From Ruminococcus sp. UBA4321 (GTDB lineage: Bacteria; Bacillota; Clostridia; Oscillospirales; Ruminococcaceae), in assembly GCA_002393815.1 (NCBI GenBank), contig DGUB01000076.1, positions 1 to 7,763 on the forward strand: 7,763 nt of DNA, written 5' to 3'. Shown one piece after another: positions 1-4,846 of this stretch; position 1 is the first letter of the stretch, and the number at the start of each line of letters is the position of its first letter. The notes under the pieces were generated by a model. The model did no database searches and was not told the origin of the DNA. It saw only the letters and a list, made by a program, of their open reading frames with translations. The translations under genes were made by a program, and so were the position numbers.

Positions 1-861
1 AAGTGGAATATGGGCTGGATGAATGATATGCTCCAGTATATGTCCCTTGACCCGATTTACAGAGCGTTCAACCATGACAGGCTGACATTCTCATTCTTCT
101 ATTGTTTCTCTGAAAACTACATTCTGCCGATTTCCCATGATGAGATTGTTTACGGCAAATGCTCCATGCTCCGGAAAATGCCGGGCTATGATACAGACAA
201 GTTCTCTTCCTACCGTGCATTTTTAGCCTATATGATGGCGCACCCCGGAAAGAAAATGCTGTTCATGGGGCAGGAATTCGCACAGGTCAACGAATGGAAC
301 TACGAAACACAGCTCGACTGGGATTTGCTCGAAAAACCGGAACACCAGAAAATGCAGGATTTCGTTGCTGCTCTGAACAAACTTTATCTTGAAACTCCGG
401 CAATGTGGGACAATGACGATTCCTGGAGCGGATTCAGCTGGATTTCTCACGACGACTACAAGCAGAGTGTTATCGCATTCCGCCGTATTGCTGACGACGG
501 CAGCGAAATTATCACGGTCTGCAACTTCGTGCCGGTGACGCGTACAGATTACAAAATCGGCGTGCCGTTTGATGATGAGTATGAACTGTTATTCAGCACA
601 GATGCTGAAAAATTCGGCGGACAGGGTCTGGCACTCGAAAAATATGAGCCGCTTGATTACAGTATGCACGGCTTTGACCAGAGTATTTCCCTGACACTGC
701 CTGCACTCTCTGTTCTGTATCTGAAGCGTGTTCCGAAGAAACAGAAATCTCTTGCCGAACTCGCCAACGAAATTGCTGACCGGAAAGAAAAAGAACAGGA
801 AGCTGAAATTGTTCCGGAAACTGCATCAGAACCCCAGACAGAAGAAACATCAGATAAGTAA
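1..861 (+). CDS. glgB: 1,4-alpha-glucan branching enzyme, C-terminal part (5' truncated by window edge)
   Basis: The frame is already open at base 1, so the ATG at base 10 is an internal Met and not the start. The 286 visible residues begin with KWNMGWMNDML, the well-known GlgB stretch after the catalytic Glu of GH13 branching enzymes, followed by LPISHDE (His46-Asp47), conserved region IV carrying the transition-state-stabilising Asp, and then the MLFMGQEFAQ and EWNYETQLDW segments. The nucleophile and acid/base residues lie upstream, outside the window. The all-beta C-terminal domain follows (ITVCNFVPVTRTDYKIGVP to LSVLYLKRV). This cytoplasmic enzyme cuts alpha-1,4-glucan chains and re-attaches them as alpha-1,6 branches in glycogen (EC 2.4.1.18). 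An extra 42-residue, highly charged Glu-rich tail (bases 733-858) follows the point where many GlgB proteins end. It is the first visible gene of the glgB-glgC-glgD-glgA cluster, 60 nt ahead of glgC. The identity is secure. Confidence 0.96.
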   Translation, partial: KWNMGWMNDMLQYMSLDPIYRAFNHDRLTFSFFYCFSENYILPISHDEIVYGKCSMLRKMPGYDTDKFSSYRAFLAYMMAHPGKKMLFMGQEFAQVNEWNYETQLDWDLLEKPEHQKMQDFVAALNKLYLETPAMWDNDDSWSGFSWISHDDYKQSVIAFRRIADDGSEIITVCNFVPVTRTDYKIGVPFDDEYELLFSTDAEKFGGQGLALEKYEPLDYSMHGFDQSISLTLPALSVLYLKRVPKKQKSLAELANEIADRKEKEQEAEIVPETASEPQTEETSDK

Positions 862-868
862 ATATTAC

Positions 869-900
869 CAGAGCAGGACGGAGTTACAAAAACTGCTCTG
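869..900 (+). other. Intergenic stem-loop between glgB and glgC
   Basis: A perfect 8-bp inverted repeat is seen: CAGAGCAG at 869-876 and CTGCTCTG at 893-900, with a 16-nt loop. It starts 8 nt after the glgB stop and ends 6 nt before the glgC Shine-Dalgarno sequence. No T-run follows on either strand, so it does not look like a classical intrinsic terminator. In an operon mRNA it could be a processing or stability element that sets the glgB to glgCDA ratio, but that is inference from position only. Confidence 0.5.
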
Positions 901-921
901 TGATTTAGGAGGATTTAATTT

Positions 922-2124
922 ATGAATGCTAAGAAAAAAGTCATTGCAATGCTTCTGGCAGGCGGACAGGGCAGCAGATTATATGCCCTGACTCAGAATG
1001 TTGCAAAGCCTGCTGTTCCTTACGGCGGCAAATATCGTATCATTGATTTCGCACTGTCGAACTGCACCAATTCCGGCATTGATACTGTCGGCGTGCTGAC
1101 ACAGTATCAGCCGCTTGTTCTGAATGAATACATCGGCAACGGTCAGCCGTGGGATTTGGACAGAATGTACGGCGGCGTACATGTACTTTCTCCGTTTGAG
1201 ACAAAAGAAGGTGCAGACTGGTTCCAGGGTACTGCAAACGCCATCTATCAGAATATGCGTTTTATCGAACGCTATGACCCGGAATATGTTATCGTCCTCG
1301 GCGGTGACCACATCTACAAGATGGACTATTCCAAATTAGTGGAATATCATGAGAAGAATAATGCTGACGGCACAATCGCAGTAATCGACGTTCCGAAGGA
1401 AGAAGCTTCCCGTTTCGGCATTATGACCTGCGATGCGGAAAACCGCGTTGTCAGATTTACAGAAAAGCCCAAGAATCCGGAATCTACCCTTGCTTCCATG
1501 GGCATCTACTGCTTCACATGGCAGAAACTCAAGAAATATCTGATTGAAAACGAAAATGCAAATACCGGTTCCAAGGACTTCGGCAAGGATATTATTCCGT
1601 CCATGCTCGCCAACAAGGAAAGACTGTTTGCTTACACATTCGACGGCTACTGGAAGGATGTCGGCACACTCGACAGCCTGTGGGAAGCCAATATGGACTT
1701 GTTAAGCCCCTCTGTTCCGCTCGACTTGTACGATCCGAAGTGGAAGGTATATGCCCGTCACAACAACATGCCGCCGCAGTACATCGGCGAAAGCGCACAG
1801 ATTGAAAATTCCATGATTACCGAAGGTTCCAATATCAGCGGCAAGGTAGATTTCTCTGTTATCTTCTCCGGAGTCACTATCGAAGAAGGTGCCGTTGTCA
1901 ACTATTCGATTCTGATGCCCGGTACGGTTGTCAAGTCCGGTGCGGTTGTGGAATATGCCATTGTCGGAGAAAACTGCGTTGTGGAATCCGGTGCGAAAAT
2001 CGGCATCAGCCCCGAAGAAATCGAAAACCGGGATGACTGGGGTATCGCCGTTGTCGGTCATAATGTAACAGTTTCCGGCAGTGCGGTCATCAAGCCCAAG
2101 GAAATTATCTCAGAAAATGTCTAA
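922..2124 (+). CDS. glgC: Glucose-1-phosphate adenylyltransferase (ADP-glucose pyrophosphorylase), catalytic subunit
   Basis: The protein has 400 residues, normal for bacterial GlgC. It makes ADP-glucose and pyrophosphate from ATP and glucose-1-phosphate (EC 2.7.7.27), the committed step of glycogen synthesis in the cytoplasm. The N-terminal nucleotidyltransferase domain shows the intact loop [10 protein letters not shown] (residues 11-20), [16 protein letters not shown] (28-43), [10 protein letters not shown] (77-85), GTANAIYQN (103-111), [10 protein letters not shown] with the metal-binding Asp129, the sugar-phosphate motif FTEKP (179-183, Lys182), DFGKDIIP (219-226) and YWKDVGT (243-249). 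From about residue 290 a left-handed beta-helix domain follows. The start is set by AGGAGG at 907-912, nine nt before the ATG. glgD begins 26 nt downstream, and the two products are expected to form a mixed tetramer. No key residue is missing, so this is the active subunit. Confidence 0.97.
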   Translation: MNAKKKVIAMLLAGGQGSRLYALTQNVAKPAVPYGGKYRIIDFALSNCTNSGIDTVGVLTQYQPLVLNEYIGNGQPWDLDRMYGGVHVLSPFETKEGADWFQGTANAIYQNMRFIERYDPEYVIVLGGDHIYKMDYSKLVEYHEKNNADGTIAVIDVPKEEASRFGIMTCDAENRVVRFTEKPKNPESTLASMGIYCFTWQKLKKYLIENENANTGSKDFGKDIIPSMLANKERLFAYTFDGYWKDVGTLDSLWEANMDLLSPSVPLDLYDPKWKVYARHNNMPPQYIGESAQIENSMITEGSNISGKVDFSVIFSGVTIEEGAVVNYSILMPGTVVKSGAVVEYAIVGENCVVESGAKIGISPEEIENRDDWGIAVVGHNVTVSGSAVIKPKEIISENV

Positions 2125-2150
2125 ATCAATAAGAGGAGGCTCTGTTAGCT

Positions 2151-3278
2151 ATGAGTGTAAATAATAACGTACTCGGTCTGATTTTTGCAAGTCTGCATGA
2201 TTCGACTGTCATTGAATTAACCAAACAGAGAACCATGGGTTCCATCATGTTCGGCGGCAGATACAGACTGATTGACTTTCCGCTTTCCAATATGGTAAAC
2301 TCCGGCATTACACAGGTCGGCGTGATTACAAAATCGAATTACGGTTCTCTGCTTGACCATCTCGGCACAGGTCGTGAATGGGATTTGGCAAGAAAACAGG
2401 GCGGACTTCATCTGCTTCCGCCGTTCAGCCAGAATGTCGGCGAAGGCGTTTACAGAGGCCGTCTGGAAGCTCTCAGCAATGTCTGGAGTTATGTGGAACA
2501 TTCCAAATGTGAATATGTTGTTCTGACAGACTGCGACTATGTCGCAAATATCAATTTTGAAAAAGTCATCAAGCAGCATAAGGAAACCGAAGCAGATATT
2601 ACTGTCGTATACGGCAAGTACAGATACAGCGAAGAATCCGGCTCCTGCGTGGACGTACTGGAAATGGACGATACCAGCAGAGTCAATGCCGTACTGGTTG
2701 ACCCGGCAATTTCCGGCGAATGCAATATCAGCCTGGATATGTTCGTCATGAAAAAAGACTTCCTGCGTAAAATCGTTAAGGACGCTGTCAGCAAAAATCA
2801 GTACAGCCTTGTCCGCGACTGCTTACAGCCGAGAGTAAAGGAATTCAAGATAATGGGTTATCAGTTTGACGGCTATTTCAGCAGAATCGACAGCGTCAAG
2901 CATTATTATGAAGCCAATCTGGCACTGCTCAAGCCCGAAAACAGAAATGAATTGTTCAAGCCCGGTGCGCCCATCTATACCAAAATCGGTGACAACGGTC
3001 CTGTTAAATACGGTCTGGAATCCAAAGTTTCCAACTCCCTGATTGCAGACGGCTGCATTATTGAAGGTACTGTCGAAAACAGCATTCTGTTCCGCGGTGT
3101 CAAAGTAGCCAAGGGCAGCGTCGTCAAGAACTGCATCCTGATGCAGAATACCAATATCGGTGCGGACTGCTCCCTGACTGCCGTCATCACTGACAAGAAT
3201 GTCACAACCGAAGACGGACGCGTCCTGACCGGTTCGGACAGCTATCCTGTTTACATCAGCAAAAACGCCAAGCTCTGA
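2151..3278 (+). CDS. glgD: ADP-glucose pyrophosphorylase regulatory subunit GlgD (degenerate GlgC paralogue)
   Basis: The 375-residue protein aligns with GlgC over its whole length: GGRYRLIDFPLSNMVNSG at 35-52, EWDLARKQGGLHLLPPF at 76-92, and a left-handed beta-helix from about residue 288. The catalytic loop GGxGxRL is replaced by FASLHDSTV (12-20), the sugar-phosphate EKP motif is absent, and the GlgC YWKDVGT segment reads YFSRIDS (242-248). Asp129 in TDCDY still lines up with the metal-binding Asp of GlgC. These losses are typical of Firmicute GlgD, which in studied species has little or no activity alone and raises or modulates the activity of GlgC in a hetero-oligomer. The start is supported by AGAGGAGG at 2132-2139, eleven nt before the ATG. 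The gene lies 26 nt after glgC and 19 nt before glgA, consistent with one transcript and linked expression of the two subunits. Confidence 0.95.
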   Translation: MSVNNNVLGLIFASLHDSTVIELTKQRTMGSIMFGGRYRLIDFPLSNMVNSGITQVGVITKSNYGSLLDHLGTGREWDLARKQGGLHLLPPFSQNVGEGVYRGRLEALSNVWSYVEHSKCEYVVLTDCDYVANINFEKVIKQHKETEADITVVYGKYRYSEESGSCVDVLEMDDTSRVNAVLVDPAISGECNISLDMFVMKKDFLRKIVKDAVSKNQYSLVRDCLQPRVKEFKIMGYQFDGYFSRIDSVKHYYEANLALLKPENRNELFKPGAPIYTKIGDNGPVKYGLESKVSNSLIADGCIIEGTVENSILFRGVKVAKGSVVKNCILMQNTNIGADCSLTAVITDKNVTTEDGRVLTGSDSYPVYISKNAKL

Positions 3279-3282
3279 TTCT

Positions 3283-3300
3283 GGAAGGTGATATATTTTG
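3283..3300 (+). promoter_or_regulatory. Ribosome binding site and TTG start of glgA
   Basis: GGAAGGTGAT at 3283-3292 is a good match to the anti-Shine-Dalgarno complement (the AGGTGAT part) and lies 5 nt before TTG at 3298-3300. No in-frame ATG or GTG lies between the glgD stop and this TTG. The next in-frame ATG is codon 55, which would remove the N-terminal ADP-glucose binding loop. TTG is therefore the supported start. Confidence 0.85.
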
Positions 3301-4716
3301 AATATACTGTTTGCCGCAAGCGAAGCTGTACCGTTTGCAGCGTCCGGCGGTCTGGCAGATGTCATCGGCTCGCTTCCTGCCGCCATCCGCAACAAAGGTC
3401 ACGAATGCCGCGTTGTGATTCCGCTGTATAAATCCATCCGTCCGGAACTCCGCGCACAGATGACGTTCTTAACGAATATTACAGTAGATGTTTCCTGGAG
3501 AAAGCAGTACTGCGGTATTTTCACCGCACTCTGGAACGGCATGACTTATTATTTCATCGACAATGAATATTATTTCGGACGCGACGGCTTGTACGGCTTC
3601 TATGACGACTGCGAACGCTATGTCTTTTTCTCCAGAGCAGTTCTGGAAATGCTGCGCTGCATTGATTTTCACCCGGATATCATTCATGCCAATGACTGGC
3701 AGACGGCTCTGATTTCTGTCTTCTATCAGGTATTCTATAAATATCAGCAGGGATATCAGAATATTAAAAATATCTTTACGATTCATAATATTCAGTATCA
3801 GGGCAGTTACGGGCGCGAAGTCCTCAACGAAGTCATGGGCATTCCGCTGTATCATATCGGCATTCTGGAATATGACGGTGCCATCAACATGATGAAAGGC
3901 GCGATTGAAGCCGCTGACAAGATTACAACTGTCAGTCCCAGCTATGCGTGGGAGATACTCGACCCGTATTATGCACATGGTCTGGACAGGATTCTTGTCA
4001 ACAAGCAGTACAAGCTGTGCGGTATTCTCAATGGCATTGATACAGACCTCTACAATCCGGAAACGGATAATTTGATTGCCGAAAAATTCAGTGCTGCCAG
4101 CCCTTCTGGCAAGAAGGCATGTAAAGAAGCTCTGCTTTCGGAACTGGCTTTGCAGGAAGGTGATGAGCCTGTCATCGGCATTGTGACAAGATTTGTTTCC
4201 CACAAGGGCATTGACCTGATTCGCTATGTCTTTGAAGATATTCTGAATCTGGGCTATAAATTCGCAATTCTGGGCAGTGGCGAGAAAATCTATGAAGATT
4301 TCTTCTCGGAGATGCAGTGGCGTTATCCGGACAGGGTCAGCGTCACACTGGGATTCCAGCCGGATTTGGCGAAGAAAATCTATGCCGGTGCGGATATGTT
4401 CCTGATGCCCTCACAGAGTGAGCCGTGCGGTCTGGCACAGATGATTTCCATGCGCTACGGTACTGCCCCTATCGTCCGGGAAACCGGCGGTCTGCGCGAT
4501 TCTGTCAAGGATAACGGCAATGGTGACGGCAACGGCTTCACATTCCGGACGTATAACGCCCATGACATGCTGAACGCCTGCGAACGTGCCAAGACATGCT
4601 ATGATAATCCGGAAGAATGGAAGTCTCTGGTACACCGTGCTATGACAAGCGACTACAGCTGGAATACTTCCGCGGATGCTTATATCGGCTTATACAAAGA
4701 ATTATGCAATTTATAA
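3298..4716 (+). CDS. glgA: Glycogen synthase (ADP-glucose type), GT5
   Basis: The 472-residue protein matches the usual GlgA length. It transfers glucose from ADP-glucose to the non-reducing end of alpha-1,4-glucan (EC 2.4.1.21), in the cytoplasm. The N-terminal Rossmann domain starts with MNILFAASEAVPFAASGGLADVIGSLP and includes DIIHANDWQTAL (127-138), FTIHNIQYQG (160-169) and VSPSYAWEI (212-220). The C-terminal GT-B domain shows GILNGIDTDLYNP (242-254), GIVTRFVSHKGIDL (294-307, Arg298 and Lys303), LGSGEKIYEDFF (325-336), PSQSEPCGLAQM (371-382) and YGTAPIVRETGGLRDSV (387-403). The odd point is the first motif: the Lys of KxGGL (Lys15 in E. coli) is Ala15 here (AASGGL). The start codon is TTG. 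The gene follows glgD by 19 nt and is the last of the cluster, ending just before a strong terminator. Confidence 0.96.
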   Translation: MNILFAASEAVPFAASGGLADVIGSLPAAIRNKGHECRVVIPLYKSIRPELRAQMTFLTNITVDVSWRKQYCGIFTALWNGMTYYFIDNEYYFGRDGLYGFYDDCERYVFFSRAVLEMLRCIDFHPDIIHANDWQTALISVFYQVFYKYQQGYQNIKNIFTIHNIQYQGSYGREVLNEVMGIPLYHIGILEYDGAINMMKGAIEAADKITTVSPSYAWEILDPYYAHGLDRILVNKQYKLCGILNGIDTDLYNPETDNLIAEKFSAASPSGKKACKEALLSELALQEGDEPVIGIVTRFVSHKGIDLIRYVFEDILNLGYKFAILGSGEKIYEDFFSEMQWRYPDRVSVTLGFQPDLAKKIYAGADMFLMPSQSEPCGLAQMISMRYGTAPIVRETGGLRDSVKDNGNGDGNGFTFRTYNAHDMLNACERAKTCYDNPEEWKSLVHRAMTSDYSWNTSADAYIGLYKELCNL

Positions 4717-4733
4717 TTCAGGATAACATTCAG

Positions 4734-4767
4734 AAAAGCTGTTCTCTGCAAGGGGAACAGCTTTTTT
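4734..4767 (+). terminator. Intrinsic terminator of the glg operon
   Basis: AAAAGCTGTTC at 4734-4744 pairs with GAACAGCTTTT at 4755-4765. The stem can extend through T4745-G4754, C4746-G4753 and T4747-G4752, leaving a GCAA tetraloop. It runs straight into a T-tract (4762-4767). It lies 17 nt after the glgA stop, so it ends the operon, and no further glg gene (such as glgP) follows here. Confidence 0.92.
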
Positions 4768-4785
4768 AGATTTCCTGATATAAGC

Positions 4786-4822
4786 AATAAAAACAGGAAA
4801 GCCCTGCCGGAGCAGGGTTTCC
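4786..4822 (-). terminator. Intrinsic terminator of the pectate lyase gene
   Basis: CCCTGC at 4802-4807 pairs with GCAGGG at 4812-4817 around a CGGA loop (4808-4811 on the + strand). The stem extends with AAA/TTT and GG/CC (4796-4800 with 4818-4822) if G4801 is bulged. Read on the - strand, the hairpin is followed by TGTTTTTATT (run of A at 4789-4793 on +). It begins 25 nt after the stop codon of the lyase gene. Confidence 0.82.
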
Positions 4823-4846
4823 CTTAAGTTATGAGAATGATGAAAA

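Noticed and set aside
10..12. ATG as the start of the branching enzyme
   Set aside because: The preceding codons in frame (Lys-Trp-Asn) belong to the conserved GlgB stretch, so the gene begins before the window.
869..900. Intrinsic terminator after glgB
   Set aside because: The hairpin is not followed by a T-run on either strand, and the glgC ribosome binding site follows at once.
2823..3395. Open frame of 190 codons on the - strand spanning the glgD-glgA junction
   Set aside because: It is antisense to two well-supported genes and has no recognisable motif; open frames like this arise from codon bias.
3469..4203. Open frame of 244 codons on the - strand inside glgA
   Set aside because: It is antisense to an intact GT5 synthase, and its product resembles a reverse-frame shadow with no motifs.
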